Positions 1 through 8,370 of a stretch of DNA of 27,736 bases are shown here, one piece after another. A program made the position numbers and the translations under genes. Each line of letters begins with the position of its first letter. Position 1 is the first letter of the stretch. Below the pieces are notes generated by a model. The model saw nothing but the letters and a program-made list of their open reading frames with translations, searched no databases and had not been told where the DNA came from. The DNA comes from an uncultured Aquincola sp. (GTDB lineage: Bacteria; Pseudomonadota; Gammaproteobacteria; Burkholderiales; Burkholderiaceae): the NCBI GenBank assembly GCA_937883885.1, contig CAKZXL010000061.1, forward strand, positions 1 to 27,736. The letters are read 5' to 3'.

Positions 1-887
1 CCCGCCATGGCGGCGCGGGCGTCGCTGCGGTGGCCGGGCACGAACTGGCCGGCGCTCCAGTCGGCCACGCCGGCCATCACCACCGGCGCGCCTTCGTGCT
101 GCAACACCACGTGCCGGTTGAGCAGCACCTGCACGCCCAGGCCTTGCAGCGCCTGCACCCACTCTTCGGCGCCGCTGTAGTACTCGTGGTTGCCGGTGAC
201 GAAGAAGCTGCCGTGGCGCGAACGCAGGCCGGCCAGAGGCGCCACGTCGCCCTGCAGGTCGGCCACCCGGCCGTCCACCAGGTCGCCGGTGATGGCCACC
301 GCATCGGGCTGCAGCGCGTTGACCGCGTCGACGATGCGCTGCACATAGGCGCGCTTGACCGTGGGGCCCACGTGCACGTCGGTGATCTGCGCGACGGTGA
401 AGCCGTGCAGCGCCGGCGGCAGGCCATCGACGGCGATGTCCACCCGGCGCACCGGCGCCCGCCGCCGCGCGCCGACCAGCCCCGCCAGCGTGCCCAGGCC
501 GCTGAGGCCCAGCACCGCCCAGGCGCTGCCCGCCTGCAGGCCCGGCCAGCCCGATGCGCCGGCCACGCCGCCCACCGCTGCAAAACCGCTGGCCTGCACC
601 GCCGGCAGGTGGCCAAGGCCCCACACCGCCAGCAGCAACAAGTCGCGCAGCACGGTGAAAACGCCCAGCAGCGAAAACACGCCCAGCGCCAGCATGCCGG
701 CCCAGCTCAGCCGGTCGGCCGCTGCCCGGTCGGTGGCCCGTCGCTCGAAGAAGCTGAGCGGAATCAGCACCAGCGAGGCCAGCAACCAGACCGCCAACAG
801 CCCGGGGGCCACCAGCCCCGGCAAAGGCGGCACCAGGCGGGCACCGACGTACAGGTGGAGCAGGAGGAGCAGCAGCAACACGGGCAT
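1..887 (-). CDS. Membrane-anchored metallophosphoesterase (3' end cut by window edge)
   Basis: Calcineurin-like metallophosphoesterase, probably hydrolysing phosphoesters on the outer face of the membrane. About 295 residues are visible and the gene continues past base 1. The N-terminal half is hydrophobic with several likely membrane segments, starting MPVLLLLLLLHLYVG. The catalytic domain follows with the metal-binding blocks in order: ITDVHVGP (D-x-H), GDLVDGR (GD-x-x-D) and GNHEYY (GNHE). The final GHxH block would lie beyond the window. The arrangement of membrane segments followed by this domain resembles the YaeI/YkuE type, whose substrates are poorly known. The start at 887 is the ATG ahead of the hydrophobic run; its ribosome binding site is weak, so the start could be further upstream. 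It is divergent from the lipoprotein gene at 1034. Confidence 0.85.
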   Translation of the reverse strand, partial: MPVLLLLLLLHLYVGARLVPPLPGLVAPGLLAVWLLASLVLIPLSFFERRATDRAAADRLSWAGMLALGVFSLLGVFTVLRDLLLLAVWGLGHLPAVQASGFAAVGGVAGASGWPGLQAGSAWAVLGLSGLGTLAGLVGARRRAPVRRVDIAVDGLPPALHGFTVAQITDVHVGPTVKRAYVQRIVDAVNALQPDAVAITGDLVDGRVADLQGDVAPLAGLRSRHGSFFVTGNHEYYSGAEEWVQALQGLGVQVLLNRHVVLQHEGAPVVMAGVADWSAGQFVPGHRSDARAAMA

Positions 888-969
888 CGCAGGCAGGTGG
901 GGGTCAACCCGCAAGCTTCAACCAGGGCAAAAGGGGACGCCGCCGACCTGCGGCAGGCGCCGGTCGCCG

Positions 970-983
970 GGCATTGCCCTTGC
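970..983 (+). promoter_or_regulatory. Weak sigma-54-like -24/-12 element
   Basis: In the 146-base divergent gap there is a GG and a GC with the spacing of a -24/-12 element (GGCATTGCCCTTGC), about 50 bases before the lipoprotein start at 1034. The TTGC half is good but the CACG half is not, and in DNA this GC-rich such a match can arise by chance. Confidence 0.2.
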
Positions 984-1033
984 CGCGTTGCAGGCAGGGG
1001 CCACCATCTTCGGCCGGCCCGGGAGAGACCGAC

Positions 1034-1693
1034 ATGAACCAGCTGCACCCCTCTACCGCCCCGCGCCGCCTGGGCGCGACCCTGGCCGCCACCGTGGCCG
1101 CCGCCCTGCTGGCCGGCTGCGCCGCTTCACCCAAGATCGAAGGCCAATGGACCGCGCCGCAGCGGCCCACGCTGCGGCTGGCCGGCGCCAAGGTGCTGGT
1201 GGCCTGCGAGGCGGTGGACCCGGCGGTCAAGCGCACCTGCGAAGACCAGATGGCCGGCGCCGTGGTGGCGCAAGGCGGCAGCGCGGTGGTGGCGCCGCAG
1301 ATCATGCCGCCCCAGCCGGGCCAACCGGTGCCCGACGACCAGTACCTGGCCCCGGCGCGGCAGGCCGGCGCCATCGCGGTGCTGGCCACCACCGTCTCGG
1401 CCTGGGCCGGCGGGGCCGGCAGCGGCGGCGGGCCTGCATTTTCCATCGGCCTGGGCAGCTTCGGCTTCGGCGGCGGCCATGTGGGCGGCGGCGTGGGCGT
1501 GGCCGTGCCCATCGGCGGCGGCGAGCGCCGCAGCACCGCCTACAGCGCCAGCAGCCGCATCATCGACGCCCGCGGCGGCCAAGTCATCTGGACCGCCCGC
1601 GCCTCCGCCCCGCCCTCGGACGACATCCAGGGCCCGATGGGCGGCCTGGCGACCGCGATCCTGAACGGGGCGCAGGAGGCGGGGGTGTTCTGA
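1034..1693 (+). CDS. Hypothetical lipoprotein, glycine-rich C-terminal half
   Basis: A 219-residue predicted lipoprotein. The N-terminus has an Arg-rich n-region, an alanine-rich hydrophobic core and a lipobox LLAG-C with the lipidated Cys at residue 29, followed by AAS. Residues 50-120 are compact and contain two Cys (VACEAVD and RTCEDQ) that could form a disulfide. Residues 125-170 are a glycine-rich stretch (AGGAGSGGGP, GFGGGHVGGGVGV), after which a short beta-like segment ends the protein. I do not recognise the family and give no function. The ATG at 1034 has GGGAGAG just upstream; an earlier in-frame start at 974 would spoil the signal peptide. An inverted repeat follows the stop. Confidence 0.8.
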   Translation: MNQLHPSTAPRRLGATLAATVAAALLAGCAASPKIEGQWTAPQRPTLRLAGAKVLVACEAVDPAVKRTCEDQMAGAVVAQGGSAVVAPQIMPPQPGQPVPDDQYLAPARQAGAIAVLATTVSAWAGGAGSGGGPAFSIGLGSFGFGGGHVGGGVGVAVPIGGGERRSTAYSASSRIIDARGGQVIWTARASAPPSDDIQGPMGGLATAILNGAQEAGVF

Positions 1694-1698
1694 GCAGC

Positions 1699-1718
1699 CG
1701 TCCTCCGATCTGAGGACG
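1699..1718 (+). terminator. Hairpin after lipoprotein gene
   Basis: A perfect 7-base inverted repeat CGTCCTC/GAGGACG with a 6-base loop begins 6 bases after the stop codon at 1693. No T-run follows, so it is only a candidate terminator or mRNA 3'-end stabiliser. Confidence 0.35.
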
Positions 1719-1785
1719 CGCGCCGGCCCAGCGCACCCTATGGTGGCTGGCCAGCCGGGCAACCGGCACAACGCTGGAGGCCGGC

Positions 1786-2604
1786 ATGCGTGCAGGATGG
1801 GGATGGTTGCTGGTCTTCGGCCTGTCGGGCTGCGCGCTGACCAACGAGCGCGACGCTTCGTTCGAGGACGTGAGGAAGCCGCCCGGTGTGTTGCTGCTCC
1901 TGGTCGGCGGCAACTCGGAAGGCGCCGGCGACAAGGGGCTGTGGCCGATGCGCGAGACGGTGGCGGAGGACCTGGCCCGCGCCCTGGCGATGGAACGGGC
2001 GGCGATTTCCACCGACTACATGACCTGGACCGGCGAGCCGGCGGAAAGCGACGGCCTGCTGCCCGGGCGCGCTGACTGGTGGCACGGCCATCTGCCGATC
2101 GCGCAGCGTCTGTCGCACCACGCCAGCACGGGCGCCATCTCCACCCTCGTCGTGGTCGGCTGGAGCAATGGGGGCGCCACCGCAGCGCAGTTGTCCGCCT
2201 ACCTGGCGGCCACGCCCCAGGTGCCGCGCGTGGACCTGCTGGTCACGCTCGACCCGGTGTCCACCTTCACCGCCCGCCCAAGCGAGACCGGGGCCGGCAC
2301 CTGGCTGAACGTGTACACACGCAGCGAAGGTCTGGAGAAGCTGAACTTCGGCAACGCCATCGCCCTGCTGGGTGGCGCCTGGAACGAATTCCATGAGCCC
2401 GACCACGGCCCGGGCCCCGTGCCGGCGCTGCAGTGGTGCATGCGCGGCAACCATGGAGAGTCCTTGCGCATGTGGCGGGCCGGCGTCGTGCCGTCCGCCC
2501 CCTTCCAGGACTGGGCCAGCCGCACACGGCAATCACTGCACAGCCAGGCCACGCCGGCCCGGCCGCAACCCACGCTCACGCTCAGCGCGCAGGCTTGCCC
2601 ATGA
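1786..2604 (+). CDS. Lipoprotein with alpha/beta-hydrolase-like motif
   Basis: A 272-residue exported protein. The N-terminus ends in a lipobox (GLSG-C, Cys16). The body resembles a small alpha/beta hydrolase: a strand VLLLLVGG near residues 35-42, a nucleophile elbow GWSNGG (GxSxG, Ser127) after LVVV, a downstream strand ending in LDPVS (Asp156), and candidate catalytic His in GNHGES (His223). An esterase or lipase-like activity at the outer membrane is therefore possible, but no closer family is recognised. The start is set by GGAGG five bases before the ATG. It converges on the LysR gene, whose stop lies 21 bases beyond this one. The Pro-rich last 20 residues are probably unstructured. Confidence 0.8.
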   Translation: MRAGWGWLLVFGLSGCALTNERDASFEDVRKPPGVLLLLVGGNSEGAGDKGLWPMRETVAEDLARALAMERAAISTDYMTWTGEPAESDGLLPGRADWWHGHLPIAQRLSHHASTGAISTLVVVGWSNGGATAAQLSAYLAATPQVPRVDLLVTLDPVSTFTARPSETGAGTWLNVYTRSEGLEKLNFGNAIALLGGAWNEFHEPDHGPGPVPALQWCMRGNHGESLRMWRAGVVPSAPFQDWASRTRQSLHSQATPARPQPTLTLSAQACP

Positions 2605-2625
2605 AGCCCGGCGGCCGCCCCCGCC

Positions 2626-3543
2626 TCAGCCCGCTCGAAGCCGAGCCACCAGAAACTCCACGAACGCCCTCACCCGCGCCGACAGGTGCCGGTTCTGGGG
2701 ATACAGGATGGAAAAAGGCCGGGTGGCGCCGGCCAGCTGGGGCAGCACCTCCACCAGCTCGCCGCGGCGCACCGCTTCTTCGGCGATGAAGTGGTAGATC
2801 TGGCTGATGCCGCCGCCCGCGCGGGCCCAGGTGACCACGCCTAGCACGTCTTCATGCACCTGGCGGCTGCTCTTGAAGTGGTGTTCCACCACACCGCCAC
2901 TGGCGTCGCGCAGCAGCCAGGGCAGCGGGCGGCCGGTGCTGGGCAGGATGAACTGGATGCAGTCGTGGGCGGTCAGGTCTTGCAGCCGATGGGGCGTGCC
3001 GCGCGCCTGCAGGTAGGCGGGTGAGGCGAACAGGCCCAGCGTGGCGTCTTCCAGCTTGCGGGCGATCAGCCGCGAGTCCTGCGGCTCTCCCAGGCGGATC
3101 ACCAGGTCGTAGCCGTCGTCCACCAGGTCGACGTTGCGGTTGCTGATGTTCAGCTCCAGCGCCACGCCGGGGTAGGCAGCGTTGAAGGCCGGCAGCAGCG
3201 GCAGCAGCCGGTGGTGGGCGTAGGTGGTGGGCACGCTGATGCGCAGCAAGCCGCTGGGCGTGCGCTGGTGGCCGGTGATGGCGCGCTCGGCCTCGGCGAT
3301 CTGCTCCAGCGCCTGCTGGCATTCGGTGCGGTACAGCTCGCCGTCGCCGGTCAGGCGGATGCTGCGGGTGCTGCGCACGAAAAGCCGCACGCCCAGCCGC
3401 TGCTCCAGCCGCGCGATCGAGCGGCTGACGGCCGCCGGCGTGACGCCCAGCGCCTCGGCCGCAGCGGTGAAGCTGCCCAGCTCGGCCGCCTTGCAGAACA
3501 GCTCGATGCTGCCCAGCTGCACCGGGTCGAAGGAACGGGCCAT
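2626..3543 (-). CDS. LysR-family transcriptional regulator (module 1)
   Basis: A 305-residue DNA-binding regulator. Residues 5-65 form the winged helix-turn-helix (FCKAAELGSFTAAAEALGVT, then AAVSRSIARLEQRLG), followed by a linker helix and a periplasmic-binding-like effector domain from about 95 to 300 (LRISVPTTYAHHRLLPLLP, YDLVIRLGEPQDSRLIARKL). The sequence is of the CrgA/AaeR-like group, which often controls a divergent neighbour. Here that neighbour is the DJ-1-like gene starting at 3644, only 100 bases away, so it is the likely target. The start at 3543 is the ATG just before the HTH, with a GGGGG ribosome binding site; upstream in-frame codons would run into the shared promoter. The effector is unknown. 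Confidence 0.92.
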   Translation of the reverse strand: MARSFDPVQLGSIELFCKAAELGSFTAAAEALGVTPAAVSRSIARLEQRLGVRLFVRSTRSIRLTGDGELYRTECQQALEQIAEAERAITGHQRTPSGLLRISVPTTYAHHRLLPLLPAFNAAYPGVALELNISNRNVDLVDDGYDLVIRLGEPQDSRLIARKLEDATLGLFASPAYLQARGTPHRLQDLTAHDCIQFILPSTGRPLPWLLRDASGGVVEHHFKSSRQVHEDVLGVVTWARAGGGISQIYHFIAEEAVRRGELVEVLPQLAGATRPFSILYPQNRHLSARVRAFVEFLVARLRAG

Positions 3544-3643
3544 TTGTACCCCCGTGTAATGGATGAAGTTCCACGAAGCGGCTTTATAGCCTCGGCTGCA
3601 GGTTCTAAAGTGCTTGCATCCGTTTTTGAACAAGGAGTTCCTG
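3544..3643 (+). promoter_or_regulatory. Divergent promoter/operator between LysR and DJ-1-like gene
   Basis: For the rightward gene I see a -35-like TTTATA (3583-3588), 17 bases, and a -10-like TAAAGT (3606-3611), each matching four of six consensus bases; the ribosome binding site AAGGAG (3632-3637) follows. The -35 lies within the interrupted inverted repeat GGCT-TTAT-AGCC (3580-3591), a possible regulator contact. Assigned by eye. Confidence 0.4.
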
Positions 3644-4339
3644 ATGAACCGCAGACCGCGCATCCTGATGATCCTGACCAGCCACGACCGCCTGGGCGAC
3701 ACCGGCAAGCCCACCGGCCTGTGGGTCGAAGAGCTGGCAGCGCCCTACTACGCGCTGGCCGATGCCGGCGCCGAGGTGGTGCTGGCCTCCACCGCCGGCG
3801 GCGCGGTGCCCATCGACCCGGGCAGCCTCAAGCCCCAGGGGGAGAACGACGAGGTGGTGGAGCGCTTTTTGGCCGACGAGGCGATGCAGGCGCGCATCCG
3901 CAACACCGCCCGTGCCGACACGATGGACGCCGGCCAGTTCGATGCGATGTTCATGCCCGGCGGCCACGGCACGATGTGGGACCTGCCGACCGACGCCGGG
4001 GTCACCCGCGCGGTGGAGCAGGCCTGGGCGGCCGGCAAGGTGGTGGCCTCGGTGTGCCACGGCGCGGCCGGGCTGGTCACGGCCAGGCGGCCGGATGGCC
4101 AATCCATCGTGCAGGGCCTGAAGGTGAACTCGTTCACCGATTCGGAAGAAGCCGCCGTGGGCCTGACCGCAGTGGTGCCCTTCCTGCTGGAGAGCCGTCT
4201 GCGCGAACTGGGCGGCCAGTTCGTCGGCGCCGGCGACTGGCAGCCCTTCGTGGTGCGGGACGGCCAGCTGATCACCGGCCAGAACCCGCAGTCCTCGGCG
4301 CTGGTGGCGGCCGAGGTGATGAAGGCTGTCAGCGCTTAA
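3644..4339 (+). CDS. DJ-1/PfpI-superfamily protein, Hsp31-like type 1 glutamine amidotransferase domain (copy 1)
   Basis: A 231-residue cytoplasmic protein of the DJ-1/Hsp31 superfamily. Members act as glyoxalase III, protein deglycase or holding chaperone; which applies here is not decidable. Visible hallmarks are LMILTSHDRLG at the N-terminus, the conserved acidic site WVEEL (Glu29/30), FMPGGHGTMWDL, and the nucleophile elbow ASVCHGAAG with Cys138-His139. Length is normal for the family. The ATG at 3644 has AAGGAG seven bases upstream, which excludes the in-frame ATG at 3614. It is divergent from the LysR gene and its TAA overlaps the stop of the convergent hibernation factor gene in a shared TTAA (4336-4339). 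A paralogue lies at 13275, also beside a divergent LysR gene. Confidence 0.92.
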   Translation: MNRRPRILMILTSHDRLGDTGKPTGLWVEELAAPYYALADAGAEVVLASTAGGAVPIDPGSLKPQGENDEVVERFLADEAMQARIRNTARADTMDAGQFDAMFMPGGHGTMWDLPTDAGVTRAVEQAWAAGKVVASVCHGAAGLVTARRPDGQSIVQGLKVNSFTDSEEAAVGLTAVVPFLLESRLRELGGQFVGAGDWQPFVVRDGQLITGQNPQSSALVAAEVMKAVSA

Positions 4340-4719
4340 ACGGCATCAGGGTCGTCGCGCAGCAGGTCAGCCGTCAGCTGACCGCTGGGCGGAGCCCGGC
4401 GCTGCTGGTCCTGCAGCTTGCCCACCGAGGTGGCCAGCGCATGCTGCAGCTTGTCGGCCGCGCCTTCGATGGCCAGGTGCAGGTTGTCGGCCTGGTGGCT
4501 CACCGCGATGTTCTTGACGCCGGTGACCCGCGCCTCGAGCAGGCAGCGCATGTCGTTGCTGCCCGACTTCTCGCCGCTGTTCAGGTCGCCCAGGTGGGCC
4601 GTCACGTGCGTCACATGGTCGCGGTACTTGTCCACCGCGTCTTCGATGACGCCTTGCACGTGCTCGCTCAGCGCCTGGCGGCCTTCGATGTGGTTGTCGG
4701 TCTCGACCTGTATTTGCAT
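4336..4719 (-). CDS. HPF/RaiA-family ribosome-associated protein
   Basis: A 127-residue protein of the ribosome hibernation/translation inhibitor family, which binds the 30S decoding region and inactivates ribosomes under stress. It begins MQIQVETDNHIEG and shows the beta-alpha-beta-beta-beta-alpha order of the family: strand, helix (LSEHVQGVIEDAVDKY), strands (THVTAHLGD, RCLLEARVTG, NIAVSHQADN) and a long second helix (LHLAIEGAADKLQHAL). It lacks the C-terminal dimerisation domain of long HPF, so it is a short-type member; the exact subtype (HPF or RaiA) is not settled. The start at 4719 has GGAG about seven bases upstream. It converges with the DJ-1-like gene and is divergent from the acyltransferase gene at 4823. 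Confidence 0.85.
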   Translation of the reverse strand: MQIQVETDNHIEGRQALSEHVQGVIEDAVDKYRDHVTHVTAHLGDLNSGEKSGSNDMRCLLEARVTGVKNIAVSHQADNLHLAIEGAADKLQHALATSVGKLQDQQRRAPPSGQLTADLLRDDPDAV

Positions 4720-4822
4720 GCGATCTCCGCTGTCAATGGTGTGACGCATCGCGGCAACGCGCATGCCCGGGCCGGCCCCTACACTCGCGAGCTTCGCCGT
4801 CGTGGGGCACAGGGGTTTGCGC

Positions 4823-5926
4823 ATGTTGTTGGGGTCCGTCGATCGCAGTCGCGACAACAACCTGAACCTCATCCGTCTGGCCGCCGCGCTGATGGTGCTG
4901 GTCAGCCACAGCTACGTGCTGGCCCCCGGCGGCCCGCGGGCCGAGCCCTGGCACGCACTGGGCATCACGCCCGGCGCCATCGCGGTGGACGTGTTCTTCT
5001 TTTGCAGCGGCCTGCTGGTGATGTCCAGCTGGTGGCATGTGCCTTCGCTGCGCGCGTTTGCGCTGGCACGGGCGGCGCGGGTGCTGCCCGGCCTGTGGGC
5101 CATGGTGGCGCTGTCGGTGCCGGTGCTCTACCTCTTCAGCAAGGCCGATGCGGCCGGGTACTTCGGGGCGCCGGAGACCTGGATCTACGTGCTCAAGAAC
5201 AGCACGCTCTTTGGCGGCACCACCGGCTTGCTGCCCCGCGTGTTCGAGGACAACCCCTTTGCCGGCGCCGTCAACGGCTCGTTGTGGACGCTGCCGCACG
5301 AGGTGCGCTGCTATGCGCTGCTGGCCGCCGTGGGCGTGGTGGCCCGGCTGGCCGGCCACCGGCAGCGCCAGGCGGTCACGCTGGCCTGGGCCCTGCTGGC
5401 GCTGGGCGCCGCCGCGCTGCTGGTGCGCGCCGCGCTGCAGGGCGCGGATGACCCGCGCAGCCGGCTGCTGCTGATGTTCTCGCTGGGCGCACTGGCCTAC
5501 CAGGGCCGCGACCGGCTGCGGCTGCGGGCGGGCGCCGCCTTCGCCTGCGTGGCGGTGCTTGCGGCCGGCACGCTGCTGCAGTCGCGCCTTTACACCGCCG
5601 TCTACCCGCTGCCACTGGCCTACCTGGTGCTGGCGCTGGCCTACCTGCCGGGCGGCGCGCTGCGGCAGTTCAACCGGCTGGGCGACTACTCGTACGGCGT
5701 GTACATCTATGCATTTCCAGTGCAGCAGGCGGTGACGGCGCTGCAGCCGCAGATCGGCCTGGGCACGCACATCGCCGTGTCCACGCTGTTCACCCTGGTG
5801 CTGGCGGTGCTGTCCTGGCATGCGGTGGAAAAGCCCGCGCTGGCCGCGGCCCGGCGCTGGCGATCACGCCGACGCGCCGGCACCGGCACGCCCAGCAGCC
5901 CGATGGCGGGCACCGCCGCCGGTTGA
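4823..5926 (+). CDS. Acyltransferase-3 family integral membrane protein
   Basis: A 367-residue membrane O-acyltransferase of the acyl_transf_3 family, which moves acetyl or other acyl groups onto surface glycans, lipids or peptides. The N-terminal hallmark is NLIRLAAALMVLVSHSY, with the family's essential His at residue 29. Residues 55-75 contain AVDVFFFCSGLLV, typical of the second membrane helix, followed by an Arg-bearing loop (LARAARVLPG) and NGSLWTLPHEVRCYALL. About ten hydrophobic helices run to WHAVEKPALAAARRW, the usual C-terminal end of the core. The last 25 residues are basic and low in complexity. The ATG at 4823 has AGGGG upstream; 4763 is a possible longer start. Substrate unknown, and no glycan cluster surrounds it. 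It ends six bases from the convergent permease gene. Confidence 0.9.
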   Translation: MLLGSVDRSRDNNLNLIRLAAALMVLVSHSYVLAPGGPRAEPWHALGITPGAIAVDVFFFCSGLLVMSSWWHVPSLRAFALARAARVLPGLWAMVALSVPVLYLFSKADAAGYFGAPETWIYVLKNSTLFGGTTGLLPRVFEDNPFAGAVNGSLWTLPHEVRCYALLAAVGVVARLAGHRQRQAVTLAWALLALGAAALLVRAALQGADDPRSRLLLMFSLGALAYQGRDRLRLRAGAAFACVAVLAAGTLLQSRLYTAVYPLPLAYLVLALAYLPGGALRQFNRLGDYSYGVYIYAFPVQQAVTALQPQIGLGTHIAVSTLFTLVLAVLSWHAVEKPALAAARRWRSRRRAGTGTPSSPMAGTAAG

Positions 5927-5932
5927 GCCGGT

Positions 5933-8347
5933 TCAGGACGTGCCGGGCACCAGCTGGCCGACCGTGGCCGACGGTGGCTCCGGCGCTTCGCGCGGTTCGG
6001 TGAGCGTGCTCCACTGTTCCACCTCGGCGCGCAGCAGCGACATCAGGTCGGCGGCCATGGCTTCCAGCAGCCGCACCTCGCGCTTGGTCAGCGTGCGCGG
6101 CTCCACGTCCATCAGGCACAGCGTGCCCATCTTGAAGCCGGCGCCATCGACCAGCGGCGCGCCCGCGTAAAAGCGCAGCGCGCGCTCGCGCATCACCGGG
6201 TTGTGCGCAAAGCGCTGGTCGCGTGCGATGTCAGGCACCACCATCGTGTGGCCGTCGGCCACCACATGGCCGCACAGCGACAGGCGCCGCTCGGCGTCCA
6301 GCGGCTCGGTGGCGGCCACGGCGCCCTCGCTGCCGTCGGAGCCCGGCGGCGGCGGCAGGTGGCCGAAGGAGCCGCCGACGATCTGCCGGTCTTCGGTGAT
6401 CAACGACACCATCGCCAGCGGCACGTCGAAGATGTCGGCCGCCCGGCGCGAGGCGGCTTCCAGCAGCACCCGGGCGCGCGGGTCCAGCAGGCCGCTGTCC
6501 TTGAGCGCCTGAAGCCGGGCGGGGTCGTCCTCGGTCTGCGGCGCGGCCAGGAAGCCTTCGGGCAGGTCGTCGCCCATGAATTGCGCCAGCCGCACCATCG
6601 CCTCGCCGATGCTGCTGACCACCGCGTCGGCGCCCAGGCTGTCCAGGCTTTCCCCTTGCTGCAGCAGGTTGGGCGCGTTCCACAGGCCCAGCACGATGCG
6701 CAGGTCGGGGTACAGCCGCCGCAGCCGCTTGCAGAACTGGCGGGCGGCCGCGGCCGGGTCGCGCGCGAAGTAGCTGATGCACACGGTGCGGGCGCCCCGC
6801 AGGTCCAGCCGGGCCAGCGTCTCGGCCGTCAGCGCCGCGGCGGGCCGGTGGTCGGCCGGGCGCCCCTGCAGGCTCAGCGCATGGGCCAGCATGCGGGCGG
6901 CCAGGGTGTCCACCTCCCACTTGCCGCCGATGCACACGGCCGCGGGCCGGCCGCCGGCGGGTGGCGGATGCAGCTCGGTCAGTTCGTCCAGCAGGCGGTC
7001 CATGCCGGTGACCACGCGGTGGCGGTGCTCGGCGGTGGCCACGCTGGCATGGTCGCTGGTGGCCATGCGCAGCACGGGCAGGCCGGCGTCGTCGTAGAAA
7101 TTGGTCAGGTCCCCGTCGTGGGCCTGCTGGGTGGCCACCTCGATGGCCTCTTCTTCATCGCCGGCCAGCAGCCGCTGGTACAGCCGGGTGGGCGGGTCCA
7201 GCGCCGGCTGGCTGCCCAGCAGCACGTTGAGGAAGGCAAAACGCGGCAGGTGGTGGCCCACCACCAGCAGGCACACCGTCAGCGGCGTGCTCATGATCAG
7301 GCCGATCGGGCCCCACAGCGCCGTCCAGAAGGTGGCCGCCACCATCAGCGACATGGCCGACAGCCCGGTGCTGGCGCCGTACAGCAGCGGCTCCACGATG
7401 TTGTTGCTGATGAGTTCCAGCACCACGATCAGCGCCCCGGTCCACAGCACCATGTCCCAGCCGGGATCGACCGCAAACGCCAGCGCCAGCGGAAACACCG
7501 CCGCGATCATCGGGCCCACGTAGGGCACGAAGCGCATCAAGGCCGCCACCGCGCCCCACAGCAGCGCCCCCGGCACACCGATGGCCCACAGCCCCAGCGC
7601 CATCGGCACGCCGTAGCTCACGTTCACCGCCAGTTGCATCGTCAGGTAGCGGCTGATGCGGCGGCCGGCCTCGTCCATCGCATCGGTGCTGCGGTGCAGG
7701 CTGCCGCCCCACAGCCGCAACAGCCGGTCGCGCAGGTCCACCCGGTCGAGCAGCACCAGCACAGTGAACACCAGCACGATGCCGGCGGTGGCCAGCGGCT
7801 CCATGCCCACTTCCAGCCAGCCGATGGCCTGCTCCATCGGCGTGGGCGGGCGTTCTTCCACCTGCACCCGCTGCACCGCCGGGCCGCTGCGGCTGGTGGC
7901 GGCCTTGTTCACCTCGCGTTGCACGGCGTCGAAGGTGCGCACCGCGCCGTCGAACATGCCGGGCTGGCCGGCCTTGCTGCGCAGCTCGCGCAGCTTGTGC
8001 TGGATGTTGCTCTGGTAAGTGGGCAGCTGGGCGCTGAGGGCGCTGACCTGGTTGCCCAGGAACACCGCCGCCAGGCCCAGCGCGGCCAGCACGCCCACCA
8101 TCACCGCCACCACCGCATACACCCGCGGCAGGCCCCAGCGCTTGAGGCGCACCACCAGCGGGTCGAGCATGAAGCCCAGCAGGAACGCCAGAAACAGCGG
8201 CATCAGGATCGCGCGACCGAAGTACAGCGCCGCGATGACCACCGCGCCGGTGATCATGGACACCAGGAGTCGCGCCTCCGGCAGCAGCGCCAGCAAGGGG
8301 CTGCCGGGGCGCGCCATCTCCTCGGGGGGCAGGTCGACCTTCTTCAT
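5933..8347 (-). CDS. AI-2E/PerM-family transporter with C-terminal Rossmann-like and GAF domains
   Basis: An 804-residue protein with three parts. Residues 25-375 are an AI-2E (PerM) family permease with about seven to eight membrane helices, the RFVPYVGP signature (272-279), SNNIVEPLLYG and STPLTVCLLVVGHH. Residues 385-410 are a linker (RLYQRLLAGDEEEAIEVA) common to long members. Residues 466-590 resemble a B12-binding-like Rossmann fold (AVCIGGKWEVD, TVCISYFARD, LRIVLGLWN) but lack the DxHxxG cobalamin motif. Residues 620-775 form a GAF domain (LSLCGHVVADG, ALRFYAGAPLVDG, MGTLCLMD). The family name comes from a proposed autoinducer-2 exporter; most members have other or unknown substrates, so quorum sensing should not be assumed. 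The GAF domain suggests ligand- or redox-gated transport (inference). The start has AGGG upstream. Confidence 0.9.
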   Translation of the reverse strand: MKKVDLPPEEMARPGSPLLALLPEARLLVSMITGAVVIAALYFGRAILMPLFLAFLLGFMLDPLVVRLKRWGLPRVYAVVAVMVGVLAALGLAAVFLGNQVSALSAQLPTYQSNIQHKLRELRSKAGQPGMFDGAVRTFDAVQREVNKAATSRSGPAVQRVQVEERPPTPMEQAIGWLEVGMEPLATAGIVLVFTVLVLLDRVDLRDRLLRLWGGSLHRSTDAMDEAGRRISRYLTMQLAVNVSYGVPMALGLWAIGVPGALLWGAVAALMRFVPYVGPMIAAVFPLALAFAVDPGWDMVLWTGALIVVLELISNNIVEPLLYGASTGLSAMSLMVAATFWTALWGPIGLIMSTPLTVCLLVVGHHLPRFAFLNVLLGSQPALDPPTRLYQRLLAGDEEEAIEVATQQAHDGDLTNFYDDAGLPVLRMATSDHASVATAEHRHRVVTGMDRLLDELTELHPPPAGGRPAAVCIGGKWEVDTLAARMLAHALSLQGRPADHRPAAALTAETLARLDLRGARTVCISYFARDPAAAARQFCKRLRRLYPDLRIVLGLWNAPNLLQQGESLDSLGADAVVSSIGEAMVRLAQFMGDDLPEGFLAAPQTEDDPARLQALKDSGLLDPRARVLLEAASRRAADIFDVPLAMVSLITEDRQIVGGSFGHLPPPPGSDGSEGAVAATEPLDAERRLSLCGHVVADGHTMVVPDIARDQRFAHNPVMRERALRFYAGAPLVDGAGFKMGTLCLMDVEPRTLTKREVRLLEAMAADLMSLLRAEVEQWSTLTEPREAPEPPSATVGQLVPGTS

Positions 8348-8370
8348 GACAAGCCCTGTGGCAGGCGGCG

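Noticed and set aside
970..983. A second sigma-54 promoter before the lipoprotein gene at 1034
   Set aside because: Spacing is right but the -24 half deviates from consensus. It is listed as a low-confidence site and not promoted to a finding.
4336..4339. Shared TTAA and CTAG (12277-12280) stop overlaps of convergent genes as a regulatory signal
   Set aside because: Four-base overlaps of convergent stops are common in compact genomes. I noted them in the gene entries but see no further meaning.
5933..8347. Reading the AI-2E family name as evidence of autoinducer-2 quorum sensing
   Set aside because: The family name derives from one proposed exporter; most members have other or unknown substrates, and no luxS, lsr or luxPQ gene is in the window.
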